A stretch of 64,000 nucleotides of DNA from Actinopolymorpha cephalotaxi (GCF_013408535.1 NZ_JACBZA010000001.1:6470850-6534849); one strand, 5' to 3'. Positions 8,721 to 18,921 are shown, counted from the first letter of the stretch. Notes: generated by a model from the letters alone, not told the origin. A program made the numbers and translations.

Positions 8721-9551
8721 GTGGATTTCGGAGTGGGTTACTTCCCGACACATGACGCCATGCGACCCGGCCCCCTGGCCCGGATGCTCGAGGAGCGCGG
8801 CCAGAGCGCTGTCTACTTCGCCGAGCACACGCACATCCCCGCCAGCCGCGAGTCGCCGTATCCGTCCGGCGAGCCGCTGCCGACGAAGTACTGGCACTGC
8901 TACGACCTGTTCGTCGCGCTGACCGCGGCCGCCGAGGCGACGTCGAGCCTGCGCATCGGCAGCGGCGTGTGCCTGGTCATCCAGCGCGACCCGATCGTGA
9001 CCGCCAAGGAGGTCGCCAGCATCGACCACCTGTCCGGCGGCCGGTTCGAGTTCGGCGTGGGCGCGGGCTGGAACCGCGAGGAGATGCGCCACCACGGCAC
9101 CGACCCGAAGCAGCGGATGGCGGTGCTGCGCGAGCGCGTCGAGGCGATGCAGGCGATCTGGACCGAGGAGGAGGCGTCGTACGCCGGAAGGTTCGTGACG
9201 TTCGACCGCATCTGGTCCTACCCCAAGCCGGCGCAGCGGCCGTACCCACCGGTGCTCGTCGGCGGCGACGGCCCGACCGTGCTGGACCGGGTGCTGACCT
9301 TCGGCGACGCGTGGTTCCCCAACTACTCCGGCGACGCGATCTTCGAACGGGTCGCGGAGCTGCGCAACCGCGCCGAGCGGCACGTCGAGGTGCAGATGCT
9401 CTCCACGCCGCCCGACCCGGCGGTGCTGGAACGCATGCACGAGGCCGGGATCAAGCGGGCCAACCACTGGCTGCCGTCGGGTTCGCGCAGCACGGTCGAA
9501 CGCGCGCTGGAGAAGTGGGAGGCGGCCATCGCCGACTTCAACGGCGAATAG
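8721..9551 (+). CDS. Luciferase-like (LLM class) F420-dependent oxidoreductase
   Basis: A 276-residue TIM-barrel flavin/F420 oxidoreductase. Recognisable family segments are FAEHTHIPASRESPYPSGE, LRIGSGVCLVIQRDPIVTAKE, the DHLSGGRFEFGVGAGWNREE block and YPPVLVGGDGPTVL. It starts at GTG 8721. The group includes F420-dependent reductases and monooxygenases in actinobacteria; the substrate cannot be inferred. It is transcribed alone, divergent from the ABC transporter and convergent with the phosphotransferase. Confidence 0.88.
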   Translation: MDFGVGYFPTHDAMRPGPLARMLEERGQSAVYFAEHTHIPASRESPYPSGEPLPTKYWHCYDLFVALTAAAEATSSLRIGSGVCLVIQRDPIVTAKEVASIDHLSGGRFEFGVGAGWNREEMRHHGTDPKQRMAVLRERVEAMQAIWTEEEASYAGRFVTFDRIWSYPKPAQRPYPPVLVGGDGPTVLDRVLTFGDAWFPNYSGDAIFERVAELRNRAERHVEVQMLSTPPDPAVLERMHEAGIKRANHWLPSGSRSTVERALEKWEAAIADFNGE

Positions 9552-9577
9552 GCCTGGGCGAACAGGCCGGCGAGCGG

Positions 9578-10525
9578 TCAGGTGCGCGCGGCGTCGGGGT
9601 TGTCCAGCAGCCAGGAGGCGATCCGCAGGAAGCCGGCCCTCCTGTGTACCGAGGCGGCCGGATCGGCGTCGTACCCGGCCAGTGCGGCGTGGTACATCGG
9701 CACCGTGGCGACGTAGGGCCCGAGCGCCCGGCGTTCGAGCGGAGTCAGCCGGGTCCGCGCTCCCTCCTCGTACTCGCCGAGAAGCTCGGGCAGCACGGAC
9801 CAGTCGAAGGTCGCCGCCGAGCCCGAGGAGTCCGGCCGCAGGATGACCCAGGCCAGGGAGTACGCGAGGTCGTGCACCCGCGGCCGGTGCGCGGCGAAAC
9901 CGAAGTCCAGGTAGACCGACTCGCCGTGCGGTGTCAACCCGACGTTGCCCAGTCGTACGTCGCCGTGCACCACCTGGCCGGGCAGCGCCGGCGCGGGCAC
10001 CCACTGTGCCCGCAGCTTCGCCAGCATCCGGCGCAGCGCGGCGGTCACTTCGGCCGCTCCAGGGTCGTGGGCGACCGCGGACTCGGTGACGGCGAGCCAT
10101 CGGCGCAGCGAGCTCGGCGGGGCGTACGTCGCGACCACCGGCCTGGGCAAGGTCGCATTGACATCGCGCAATCCTCGGTGCAGCTCGCCCATCGCGCGGT
10201 ACATCCAGCGGTACGACTCCCACGTCGCCTCGGGTTTCGCGTGGGGGACGAAGGTTTCCAGCTCGGCCCAGCGGCCACGGCAGGTGAGCAGCTCCCGGTC
10301 GTGCCAGCGGACCGGTTCGGCGGCGAGCAGGCCGTGTGCCAGCAGCCGCCGGCGTACCTCCCGCATCGCGAGCACCCGGTCGCGGGACACGAACGGCTGC
10401 TGCACCCGCAGGACCAGGCCGAGGTCGTGCAGGTGCAGGTTGAGGCTGAAGCAGCCGCGACCGCCAAGCCTGCAAGGGGAACGCCGGACCCGCCACGCAA
10501 TTACCACCGACCGAACGCCGGACAA
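9578..10525 (-). CDS. Aminoglycoside phosphotransferase (APH)-family kinase-like protein
   Basis: A 315-residue protein with the small-molecule kinase catalytic motif VVHGDVRLGNVGL (HGDxxxxN) and the metal-binding DFGF about 20 residues later, as in APH/choline kinase-fold enzymes. The N-terminal nucleotide-binding lobe is short and basic, so the start may be misplaced. It lies 10 bases downstream of soxR on the same strand and is probably cotranscribed. Family members phosphorylate antibiotics, choline, homoserine or other metabolites, and nothing here selects among them. Confidence 0.8.
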   Translation of the reverse strand: MSGVRSVVIAWRVRRSPCRLGGRGCFSLNLHLHDLGLVLRVQQPFVSRDRVLAMREVRRRLLAHGLLAAEPVRWHDRELLTCRGRWAELETFVPHAKPEATWESYRWMYRAMGELHRGLRDVNATLPRPVVATYAPPSSLRRWLAVTESAVAHDPGAAEVTAALRRMLAKLRAQWVPAPALPGQVVHGDVRLGNVGLTPHGESVYLDFGFAAHRPRVHDLAYSLAWVILRPDSSGSAATFDWSVLPELLGEYEEGARTRLTPLERRALGPYVATVPMYHAALAGYDADPAASVHRRAGFLRIASWLLDNPDAART

Positions 10526-10535
10526 ACGCCGAAGG

Positions 10536-11006
10536 TCAGGACTCGAGCACGCGGCGCGGACCGGGGCCGTGGGAGGACAACCGGTCGTACGGGTTGGCGA
10601 GTACGCACCGGTCCAGTGACAGGCACCCGCACCCCACGCAGTCGGTGAACTCGTCCCGCAACTGCGTCAGCCGGTGGATGCGCTCGTCGAGCTCGGCCCG
10701 CCAGCGCTCCGCCAGCCGGGCCCAGTCCTCCCGGTTGGGCGTACGGCCGTCCGGTAGCTCGGCCAGCGCGGCGCGGATGTCGGCGAGCGGGATGCCGACC
10801 CGCTGCGCCACCCGGATCAGCGCGATCCGGCGCAGGGTGTCGCGGCGGTAGCGGCGCTGGTTGCCGCTGGTGCGCCTGCTGGTGATGAGGTGCTGGCGTT
10901 CGTAGAAGTGCAGCGCGGACACGGCCACCCCGCTGCGTTCGGCAAGCTGCCCGACCGAGAGCTCCTTGTGGTCCCAGGGCACTCCGTCCAAGTTGGCCAC
11001 CTCCAC
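10536..11006 (-). CDS. soxR: Redox-sensing MerR-family activator SoxR
   Basis: A 156-residue MerR regulator. The winged HTH begins at LSVGQLAERSGVAVSALHFYE, a dimerisation coiled coil follows, and the C-terminal [2Fe-2S] sensor is CVGCGCLSLDRC, the SoxR signature. It starts at GTG 11004-11006. In actinobacteria SoxR senses redox-active compounds and activates small sets of reductases and oxygenases. Here a SoxR box lies in the divergent promoter of the FMN reductase gene next door. The kinase-like gene downstream is probably in the same transcript. Confidence 0.93.
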   Translation of the reverse strand: MEVANLDGVPWDHKELSVGQLAERSGVAVSALHFYERQHLITSRRTSGNQRRYRRDTLRRIALIRVAQRVGIPLADIRAALAELPDGRTPNREDWARLAERWRAELDERIHRLTQLRDEFTDCVGCGCLSLDRCVLANPYDRLSSHGPGPRRVLES

Positions 11007-11019
11007 GGACCGCTTCGCG

Positions 11020-11050
11020 TTGAGCTGAACATTACTTCAGGTCCTAGGTT
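11020..11050 (+). promoter_or_regulatory. SoxR box within a 19-bp-spaced promoter
   Basis: A -35 TTGAGC (11020-11025) and -10 TAGGTT (11045-11050) are separated by 19 bp, the long spacing typical of MerR-activated promoters. The spacer holds the inverted repeat CTGAA-N6-TTCAG. The 20-mer at 11023-11042, read on the minus strand as ACCTGAAGTAATGTTCAGCT, resembles the known SoxR site. It drives the FMN reductase gene at 11106. Confidence 0.75.
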
Positions 11051-11105
11051 GGAGGCCAGGCGCCCACCGGACCCGGGCGCCGAGCCGATCCGAAGGGAAG
11101 TACCT

Positions 11106-11663
11106 GTGTCCGAAGGACAGTTCCAGCTCGCGGTGATCGTCGGCAGCGTACGCGAGGGCAGGTTCGCGCCGGTGGTCGCGAACTGGTTCCTCGGCCAGGT
11201 CGAACGCCGCGGCGACATCGTGGTGGACGTCATCGACCTCGCCGACGTCACCGACCACGGCATGCCGCGGGACGGCGCCGCGTTCACCGAGCGGATCGGC
11301 GCGGCGGACGCGTTCGCCGTGATCGTGCCGGAGTACAACCACGGCTACCCCGGACCGTTGAAGACCGCGATCGACACCGTCCGGGTCGAGTGGCGGGCCA
11401 AGCCGGTCGGCTTCGTGACGTACGGCGGCGTGTCCGGCGGTCTGCGCGCGGCCGAACAACTGCGCCAGGTCTTCGCCGAACTCCACGCGGTGACCGTGCG
11501 GGAGACCGTGAGCTTCCACCAGGCGCGGACGAGGTTCGACGGCGAGGGCGAACCGCTCGAACCGGGCGCGGTCGAACTCGCCGCGAAGGTGCTGCTGGAC
11601 CAGCTGTCCTGGTGGGCGTTCACGCTGCGGGCCGGTCGCGACGCCCGCCCCTATGGTGACTGA
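11106..11663 (+). CDS. NADPH-dependent FMN reductase family protein
   Basis: A 185-residue flavodoxin-fold reductase. It begins LAVIVGSVREGRFAPVVANW (the phosphate-binding SxR loop) and contains PEYNHGYPGPLKTAID, the hallmark FMN-binding segment, then TYGGVSGGLRAAEQLR. GTG 11106 is chosen because an SD-like GAAGGGA lies 7 bases upstream and the promoter for soxR control sits further 5'. It probably reduces flavin, quinone or azo compounds using NAD(P)H. Regulation by SoxR fits a role against redox-cycling compounds. Confidence 0.9.
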   Translation: MSEGQFQLAVIVGSVREGRFAPVVANWFLGQVERRGDIVVDVIDLADVTDHGMPRDGAAFTERIGAADAFAVIVPEYNHGYPGPLKTAIDTVRVEWRAKPVGFVTYGGVSGGLRAAEQLRQVFAELHAVTVRETVSFHQARTRFDGEGEPLEPGAVELAAKVLLDQLSWWAFTLRAGRDARPYGD

Positions 11664-11670
11664 CCGCCAA

Positions 11671-11692
11671 GAGGCCTTACTGCGAAGGCCTC
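11671..11692. terminator. Bidirectional terminator-like hairpin
   Basis: A perfect 8-bp stem, GAGGCCTT / AAGGCCTC, with a 6-base loop lies between the convergent FMN reductase and histidine kinase genes. It includes the last base-pairs of the kinase stop region. There is no long U tract, as is common in actinobacteria. Confidence 0.65.
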
Positions 11693-12899
11693 ACTGCGAC
11701 TGGACGGCTGCCCGGGCGAGCACGGTGGTGCCCCGGCCGGGCGCGGACCGGACGTCGAGCCGCCCGCCGATGAGTTCGGCGCGTTCGGCCATGCTGCCCA
11801 GGCCGTAGCCGCCGCCGTCCGGTCCCACTGTGGTGGCGGGCGGGTCGTCGGCGAGCAGGTCGAAGCCGCGCCCGTCGTCGCTGACCTCCAGGGACACCTC
11901 CGGCCCCGAACGCCGAAGGCTCAGCCGGACGTTGCTCGCCCCGGCGTGCTTCACGACGTTCTGGAACGCCTCCTGGGCGATCCGGTACAACGCGATCTCG
12001 ACGTGCTCGGGAAGCGCGCACCGGTCCACCTCGACGAGGACGTCGACCCCCGCGACGGCGCGGGCAAGGCTGGCCAGGCTGTCGGCCAGGCCGAGGTCGT
12101 CCAGCACCGGCGGGCGCAGTCCGTTGATGGCCGCCCGGGCCTCGTCGATCGCCAGGTGGGTGAGCCGGCGGGACAGCACGAGCTGCTCGGCCGCGAACGC
12201 CGGATCCTCCGTCAGCGCATCCGCCGCGGCGTCGATGTGGAACCGCAGGCTGCACAGCCGCTGGGTGATCCCGTCGTGGATGTCGGCGGCCAGCCGGCGG
12301 CGTTCGGCCTCCTGTGCCGCGACCGCCTGTTCGGCGAACCGTTCGTGCGCGCGTTCGCGGGCGGCCAGCCGGCGGTGCAGCCGGGCCTGGTGCACCGCAC
12401 CGGCGATCAGGCTGCCGATCGACGTCAGCAGTCGTACGTCCGCGTCGGTGAACTCCCGTCGCTGCCGGGTGTGCACGTTGAGTACGCCGACCAGCCCGCC
12501 GGGTGAGCTCGCCATCGGCACCGACACCATCGAGGTGTACTCCTCACCGCGCAGCTCCGGGAAGTAGCGGTACCGCGGGTCGTTCGCCTTGCCCTCCACG
12601 ATGACGACGGGCTCGCGCCGGCTGGCCGCCCAGCCGGTGACGCCCTCGCCGAGCCGCAGCCGGACCCGCCCCACCTCCTGGTCGAACGGCGGGGTCGCGC
12701 CCGCCAGCGTCAGCGACTGTTCGGTGTCGTCGAGGACGTGTACGAAGCACTCGTCGGTGGCGGTGGCGGCGACGATCAGCGGCGCCACCCTCGCGGCCAG
12801 CAGTTCGAGTTCGGGGCCGGCCGAGATGGCCTCGATGATGCCGACGAGCAGGGCGTTCTCCGACGCCGCGTCGGCCAGGCCGAGTGCGCGGCCGGTCAC
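11691..12899 (-). CDS. GAF-domain sensor histidine kinase (HisKA_3 / NarL-system type)
   Basis: A 402-residue soluble kinase. Residues ~20-165 form a GAF sensor domain. The HisKA_3 dimerisation domain has the phospho-acceptor motif RRRLAADIHDGITQRL, and the HATPase has N box NVVKHAG, DDGRGF and GYGLGSMAERA. No transmembrane helix is visible, so it senses an internal signal. Its GTG start overlaps the stop of the upstream response regulator (GTGA), making an RR-HK operon. The signal is unknown. Its position beside the Calvin cycle genes makes control of carbon fixation or redox possible (inference only). Confidence 0.9.
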   Translation of the reverse strand: MTGRALGLADAASENALLVGIIEAISAGPELELLAARVAPLIVAATATDECFVHVLDDTEQSLTLAGATPPFDQEVGRVRLRLGEGVTGWAASRREPVVIVEGKANDPRYRYFPELRGEEYTSMVSVPMASSPGGLVGVLNVHTRQRREFTDADVRLLTSIGSLIAGAVHQARLHRRLAARERAHERFAEQAVAAQEAERRRLAADIHDGITQRLCSLRFHIDAAADALTEDPAFAAEQLVLSRRLTHLAIDEARAAINGLRPPVLDDLGLADSLASLARAVAGVDVLVEVDRCALPEHVEIALYRIAQEAFQNVVKHAGASNVRLSLRRSGPEVSLEVSDDGRGFDLLADDPPATTVGPDGGGYGLGSMAERAELIGGRLDVRSAPGRGTTVLARAAVQSQ

Positions 12900-13675
12900 C
12901 GGAAGATCCCCTCGCGCAGGGCGACCGCGACCGCGCCGGCCCGGTCGTTCACCGACAGCTTGCGGAAGATGGAACGAACGTGCGTCTTCACCGTCTCCTC
13001 GCCCAGTACGAGCTTGCCGGCGATCGCCCGGTTGGACAGGCCGGAGACGAGGAACCCGAGCACCTCGCTCTCCCGCTGGCTGAGCCCCAGATGCGCGCCC
13101 GGCCAGAACTCCCCGGCCTGCAACCGCGCCGCGGACGCGACCGCCCGGCCGGCCATGCTCGGGTCGACCACCGTCTCCCCGCGCGCCGCCCGCTCCAGCA
13201 TCCGGACGAGCTCCTCCCGGTCGATGGACTTCAGCAGGTAGCCGGCCGCTCCCGCGCGCAGCGCCTGGAAGAGGTACTGCTCGTCGTCGTACGCGCTGAG
13301 CAGCACCACCCGGCGACCGGGCGTGGTCTCGACCAGGCGCCGGCACAGGTCCAGCCCGCTCACCGAGCCACGCAGGCGTACGTCTGAGACCACCAGGTCC
13401 GGGTCGAGCGCGGCGACCATCGGCTCGGCCGCGTCCGCGCTCACCGACTGCGCCACGATCCGCACCCGGCCGCGAAACCGGGCGAGCAGCGCCTTCAGCC
13501 CCTCCAGGACCATCTCGTGGTCGTCGACCAGGATGATCCGCAGCGGCCGGCCGTTCGCGGCCTGGCGGTCCTGGGATCCCTGCCTGGATTGGGGCTTCGG
13601 CTCCTGCTTGGTACGCCCGGGCGGATTCGCCCGCCCGCGTACGGTTCGACTGCCGCCCCCGGCTCGGCTGTCCAT
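12896..13675 (-). CDS. NarL/FixJ-type response regulator
   Basis: A 259-residue regulator. The receiver domain starts at LRIILVDDHEMVLEGLKALL with acidic pair DD, phosphorylation Asp in DLVVSDVRLRG and Lys in YLLKSIDREE. The C-terminal LuxR-type HTH has LSQRESEVLGFLVSGLSNRAIAGKL and GEETVKTHVRSIFRKL in sequence. A ~40-residue basic tail precedes the receiver. ATG 13675 is the best supported start. It lies divergent from phosphoribulokinase across a ~300-bp intergenic region, so it is a candidate regulator of that promoter. Confidence 0.9.
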   Translation of the reverse strand: MDSRAGGGSRTVRGRANPPGRTKQEPKPQSRQGSQDRQAANGRPLRIILVDDHEMVLEGLKALLARFRGRVRIVAQSVSADAAEPMVAALDPDLVVSDVRLRGSVSGLDLCRRLVETTPGRRVVLLSAYDDEQYLFQALRAGAAGYLLKSIDREELVRMLERAARGETVVDPSMAGRAVASAARLQAGEFWPGAHLGLSQRESEVLGFLVSGLSNRAIAGKLVLGEETVKTHVRSIFRKLSVNDRAGAVAVALREGIFR

Positions 13676-13972
13676 GCACCGAGGGTAGGTGTGACCCCGC
13701 CGCCGGGCCGGTGGTCCGGCGGCACCGGGACCGGTGGCGGCGGCCACCGGGACCTTCGTTGTCAGTCGCGGCGTCCTCCCGCGGGCCTCACCCCGGCCGC
13801 CCCTCGGCGGGGGGATGCCGCCCGCGACCGGCCCGCCCTACCGTTCGAGCAGGCGGACGAGGGGACCCCGTGTCGCATGTCGGACATGGTGCGGTTCCCG
13901 GGTCAAACGCACTGGCTGTCGGCAGGTCCCGGCGGTGGCGACACGTCCGTACGGGGAGGGGAGGGAACGGGC
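13676..13972. other. Divergent regulatory region between response regulator and phosphoribulokinase
   Basis: 297 bases hold no convincing gene. A perfect 8-bp inverted repeat CCGGTGGC-N4-GCCACCGG lies at 13731-13750. A strong purine-rich SD (GGGGAGGGGAGGG) precedes the prk ATG. An open frame extends upstream from prk, but it has no comparable SD. Confidence 0.5.
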
Positions 13973-14941
13973 ATGCCGCACAAGCTGATCCGGATGCACC
14001 GCGTCCGCGAGGACCAGGCGCCGGTACGCCAGCCCATCATGATCGGGATCGCCGGTGACAGCGCGGCCGGGAAGACCACACTCACCAAGGGGCTCGCCGA
14101 GGCGCTCGGCCCGGACCGGGTGACCACGATCTGCGTCGACGACTACCACCGTTACGACCGGGTGGAACGCCGGTCCAAGCCGTTCACCGCGCTGCATCCG
14201 GACTGCAACTACGTCGAGATCATCGAACAGCATCTGCAGTTGCTGGCATCCGGGCAGCCGATCCTCAAACCGGTCTACGACCACTCCACCGGCGAGCTCA
14301 CCCGGCCGATGCTCGTACGTCCGAAGGAGTTCGTCATCGTGGAGGGCCTGCTGCCGTTGCACACCAGGCTGATGCGGGCCTGCTTCGACATCACCGCCTA
14401 CCTCGACCCACCCGAGGACATCCGCCGGCAGTGGAAGGTGCGCCGGGACACCAGCAGGCGCGGCTACACCGCCGACCAGGTGCTGGCCGAACTCGTCGAC
14501 CGGGAGCCGGAGTCGGCCGCGTTCATCCGCCCCCAACGCGCGTTCGCCGACATCGTGGTGCGGTTCGCCCCGGTCGCCGGCCGGGACGACCCGCCGGGTA
14601 CGCCGCTGTCGGCCGAGCTGATGTTGCGCCCCACGATCAGGCATCCGGACCTGAGCGGTTCGCTGGCCGAACGCGACCAGCGGGCGATCCACCTGCGGCT
14701 GTGCCGGGACGAGGACGGCCAGCCGGTCGACGTGCTGCACATCCACGGCTACGTCCCGCGCGAGGAGAGCCGAATCGTGGAGAAGGTGCTGTGGGCGCAA
14801 CTCGGAGTTGACGCGGGTTTCCCGCCAGAAACGCTGGGCGACATCGGCAACGGCGAACGCAGCGAGCCGCTGGCCATCACGCAGTTGCTGCTGCTCTATC
14901 ACCTGCTGGCCGCGCGGGGGATCCGCGACGCCGCCGGCTAG
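13973..14941 (+). CDS. prk: Phosphoribulokinase
   Basis: A 322-residue P-loop kinase of the PRK/uridine kinase family. The Walker A GDSAAGKTT is at residues ~28-36. The substrate-loop segment CVDDYHRYDRVERR and the Walker-B-like EFVIVEGLLPLHT follow, with the DPPEDIRRQWKVRRDTSRRGY block typical of phosphoribulokinase. It makes ribulose-1,5-bisphosphate from ribulose-5-phosphate and ATP for RuBisCO, whose genes lie just downstream. The P loop and length look closer to the class II (cyanobacterial/archaeal-like) enzymes than to proteobacterial CbbP; that class assignment is by eye. The start is set by the strong SD before ATG 13973. Confidence 0.93.
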   Translation: MPHKLIRMHRVREDQAPVRQPIMIGIAGDSAAGKTTLTKGLAEALGPDRVTTICVDDYHRYDRVERRSKPFTALHPDCNYVEIIEQHLQLLASGQPILKPVYDHSTGELTRPMLVRPKEFVIVEGLLPLHTRLMRACFDITAYLDPPEDIRRQWKVRRDTSRRGYTADQVLAELVDREPESAAFIRPQRAFADIVVRFAPVAGRDDPPGTPLSAELMLRPTIRHPDLSGSLAERDQRAIHLRLCRDEDGQPVDVLHIHGYVPREESRIVEKVLWAQLGVDAGFPPETLGDIGNGERSEPLAITQLLLLYHLLAARGIRDAAG

Positions 14942-14969
14942 CGCAAGGTGCGGTTGACGTGTACGCCAT

Positions 14970-16001
14970 TCACTGCGTGAACACCCGGCTGGCGAGGAAG
15001 TCCTCCGGCTCGAAGCGCATCAGGTCCTCCCGGTGCCAGGTGCGCCCGGTGGCGTCGAGCAGCCGGTTGGCCTGCCGCAGCCGTGCGCGTTCGAGTGCGT
15101 TGCGAACGCTGCGGGCGTTGGCGAACCGCGGTTGGCGCATCCGGCGCTGCAGGTAGTCGCGGAACGTCCGCTCCGCCTCCAGGGTGAACTCGTAGTGTTC
15201 CTGCGCCAGCATCAGCCGGGCGATCGCGGCGAGCTCGTCCAGGTCGTAGTCGGGGAAGTCCAGGTGATGGGCGATCCGCGAACTCATCCCCGGGTTGGAG
15301 GCGAAGAAGGAGTCCATCCGGTCCTTGTAGCCGGCGAGGATCACCACCAGCCGGTCGCGCTGGTTCTCCATCACCTGCAGGAGAATCTCGATCGCCTCCT
15401 GGCCGTAGTCGCGTTCGTTCTCGGCGCGGTAGAGGTAGTACGCCTCGTCGACGAACAGCACGCCGCCCATCGCGCGCTTGATCACCTCCTTGGTCTTCGG
15501 CGCGGTGTGGCCGACGTACTGTCCCACCAGGTCGTCCCGGGTGACCGCGACCAGGTGGCCGCGGTCGATGCAGCCCAGCCGGTGCAGGAGTTCGGCCATC
15601 CGCAGAGCGACGGTCGTCTTGCCGGTGCCGGGACTTCCGGTGAACGACATGTGCAGGCTCGGCCGGGACGAGGTGAGCCCGAACCGCTGGCGTACCCGGT
15701 CCACCAGCAGCAGTGCCGCGAGCTCGCGGACCCGGGTCTTCACCTGACGCAGGCCGACCAGTTCGGCGTCCAGCGCGTCCAGGATGGCGTCGATGCCGGC
15801 CGCCCGGCGTTCGGCGGCGAGGTCGACGGAGGCGTCGGCGGGCAGGGTGTCCACGGGCCGGGTGTCTTCGGGCTGGGTGTCAACCGGCGGTTGCCGGGCG
15901 GTTCCGTCGGCCGGCGATCCGTCTGGCTCTGAGGACATGCCGTCGGCCCGCCTGGGCGTCGGCATCCCGAACCCGCGCCGCCGCTCGTCCGCGCCGCTCA
16001 C
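14970..16001 (-). CDS. cbbX: CbbX, red-type RuBisCO activase (AAA+)
   Basis: A 343-residue AAA+ ATPase. Walker A is GSPGTGKTT (~residue 117), the pore/substrate region is [16 protein letters not shown], and Walker [12 protein letters not shown] is the CbbX hallmark. Sensor and arginine-finger regions follow ([20 protein letters not shown]). It removes inhibitory sugar phosphates from Form IC/ID RuBisCO by pulling the large subunit C-terminus. It lies immediately downstream of cbbS, so it is in the cbbLSX operon. The first ~60 residues (Pro/Asp/Thr rich) are unusual; internal ATG codons near 15965 and 15938 are alternative starts. Confidence 0.95.
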   Translation of the reverse strand: MSGADERRRGFGMPTPRRADGMSSEPDGSPADGTARQPPVDTQPEDTRPVDTLPADASVDLAAERRAAGIDAILDALDAELVGLRQVKTRVRELAALLLVDRVRQRFGLTSSRPSLHMSFTGSPGTGKTTVALRMAELLHRLGCIDRGHLVAVTRDDLVGQYVGHTAPKTKEVIKRAMGGVLFVDEAYYLYRAENERDYGQEAIEILLQVMENQRDRLVVILAGYKDRMDSFFASNPGMSSRIAHHLDFPDYDLDELAAIARLMLAQEHYEFTLEAERTFRDYLQRRMRQPRFANARSVRNALERARLRQANRLLDATGRTWHREDLMRFEPEDFLASRVFTQ

Positions 16002-16026
16002 GTGGGTCCGTCCACTTCGACACGCT

Positions 16027-16479
16027 TCACTTCGAACTGCCGCCGTCGGGGTGGTCGCCGTTGGGGTAGCGGTCGCCGGCCGGCCGGTCCGCGGCGTACG
16101 ACGCGATCGTGTAGCGCAGCCGCCGGTCCTGGCCCTCCTCGCGCACCACCCGGAAGCCGGGCTCGATGGCCGGCCGGTTGACGATGAACGACAGCGCGGT
16201 GGTCTGGCGTTCGTGCGTCGCGTCGTAGGCGTTCACCCGGATGTAGCGCGTCGGGTACGCCCGCCTGCACTCGTTCACCTCGTACAGCACGCCGCCCGCG
16301 TCGCGCAGGTCGAACATCGGCAGCCCCCACATGTCCCAGTAGTGGTTGCGCGGATGCGGGTCGTCGGTGAACTCGACGGCCAGCGACCAGCCCTGGTCGA
16401 GGGCGTACTGGATCTGCTTCTCGATCTCTGCGTCGGTGAGATCGGGGAGATAGGAGAAGGTGCCCTGGGTGATCCGCAT
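16027..16479 (-). CDS. cbbS: RuBisCO small subunit
   Basis: A 150-residue small subunit. It begins [19 protein letters not shown], and contains the [23 protein letters not shown] segment and [12 protein letters not shown]. The extended C-terminus after FIVNRP is characteristic of red-type (Form IC/ID) small subunits, where it forms the beta-hairpin that helps hexadecamer assembly. SD GAGGACGG precedes ATG 16479. It lies 31 bases downstream of cbbL and 25 bases upstream of cbbX. Confidence 0.95.
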   Translation of the reverse strand: MRITQGTFSYLPDLTDAEIEKQIQYALDQGWSLAVEFTDDPHPRNHYWDMWGLPMFDLRDAGGVLYEVNECRRAYPTRYIRVNAYDATHERQTTALSFIVNRPAIEPGFRVVREEGQDRRLRYTIASYAADRPAGDRYPNGDHPDGGSSK

Positions 16480-16510
16480 GCGGTCCGTCCTCGCGTTCTG
16501 GCTGCCGAAG

Positions 16511-17980
<1,470 letters not shown>

Positions 17981-18012
17981 TCAAGCAGGCTTCGCGTTCT
18001 GTTCGAAGAGGT

Positions 18013-18024
18013 ACCCGATCGGGT
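18013..18024. promoter_or_regulatory. 12-bp palindrome in the cbbL/transketolase divergent promoter
   Basis: The perfect palindrome ACCCGATCGGGT lies 57 bases upstream of the cbbL start and ~145 bases upstream of the transketolase start. It is a candidate operator for a cbb regulator. A 12-bp palindrome in GC-rich DNA can occur by chance. Confidence 0.3.
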
Positions 18025-18169
18025 CGGCGACTACTCACCGAGCCGCGGGCGCCGTGTTTGTGTCCGACCCCGCCTGCTGTGCCGCCGGACGGCCTAGGAC
18101 CAACGTCGTAGGCCGGGTTCGATCCCGCGCCCGATGGCGAACGCCATCGCCGGTGGAAGTGTCGTACGC

Positions 18170-18910
18170 ATGGAAACCACGCTCAGCCCACTCGGGTACG
18201 ACGACCTGCCGCGGCTGCTGACGAAGCTGACCGGGGACGAGAAGCACAGCCTGAGCGCCCACTCGACGCTGGACGTCCTGTGGGTGCTCTACGACCGGGT
18301 GCTCGACGTGTCGCCGGCGACGGTGGACGATCCGGCACGGGACCGGTTCCTGCTGTCCAAGGGACACGGGCCGATGGCCTACTACGCCGTTCTCGCCGCG
18401 AAGGGCTTCTTCCCGGTGGAGTGGCTTGCCGACTTCGCGTCGTTCGACTCACCTCTCGGCCACCACCCCGACCGGGTGCTGGTGCCGGGTGCGGAGATCT
18501 CCAGCGGCTCCCTCGGGCACGGCCTGCCGCTCGGCGCCGGCGTCGCTCTCGGCCTGCGCGCCCAGGGCCACATCGCCTCCAGAGTGGTCGTCCTGGTCGG
18601 TGACGCCGAACTGGACGAGGGCACCAACCACGAGGCGATCGCCTACGCAGGTGCGACCGGCCTGGACAACCTCACCGTCGTCGTGGTGGACAACCAGTCG
18701 GCGACGCACGGCTGGCCGGGCGGGGTGGCTGAGCGGTTCGCTGTCAACGGATGGTTGACACAAGTGGTGGACGGGCGCGATCGCGCCGCTCTTGAAGCGG
18801 CGTTGACGAAACGGTCTCCCGGACAGCCGAACGTCGTGGTCGCCGTCGTCGAACCCAAGTCCGCCGCGCAGACCGAGCAGTCCGCGCAGACCGAGCAGTC
18901 CGAGAAGTGA
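18170..18910 (+). CDS. Transketolase, N-terminal (thiamine-diphosphate) subunit
   Basis: A 246-residue half-transketolase. SKGHGPMAYYAVLAAKGFF, the EISSGSLGHGLPLGAGVALG block and the diphosphate-binding GDAELDEGTNHEA...VDNQSATHG region are the N-terminal pyrophosphate domain. The partner subunit is encoded 11 bases downstream. ATG 18170 follows an SD-like GGTGGAAG; an in-frame ATG at 18134 lacks one. Next to prk and cbbLSX it most simply serves the sugar rearrangements that regenerate ribulose-5-phosphate. The tail carries a short AQTEQS duplication. Confidence 0.9.
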   Translation: METTLSPLGYDDLPRLLTKLTGDEKHSLSAHSTLDVLWVLYDRVLDVSPATVDDPARDRFLLSKGHGPMAYYAVLAAKGFFPVEWLADFASFDSPLGHHPDRVLVPGAEISSGSLGHGLPLGAGVALGLRAQGHIASRVVVLVGDAELDEGTNHEAIAYAGATGLDNLTVVVVDNQSATHGWPGGVAERFAVNGWLTQVVDGRDRAALEAALTKRSPGQPNVVVAVVEPKSAAQTEQSAQTEQSEK

Positions 18911-18921
18911 GGGACGAGACG

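Noticed and set aside
13517-13972. An N-terminal extension of phosphoribulokinase
   Set aside because: The frame is open, but there is no SD as strong as that before ATG 13973, and the first part is antisense to the response regulator.
18095-18130. A tRNA-like T arm (GGGTTCGATCCC) upstream of the transketolase gene
   Set aside because: No matching acceptor, D or anticodon arms could be found around it.
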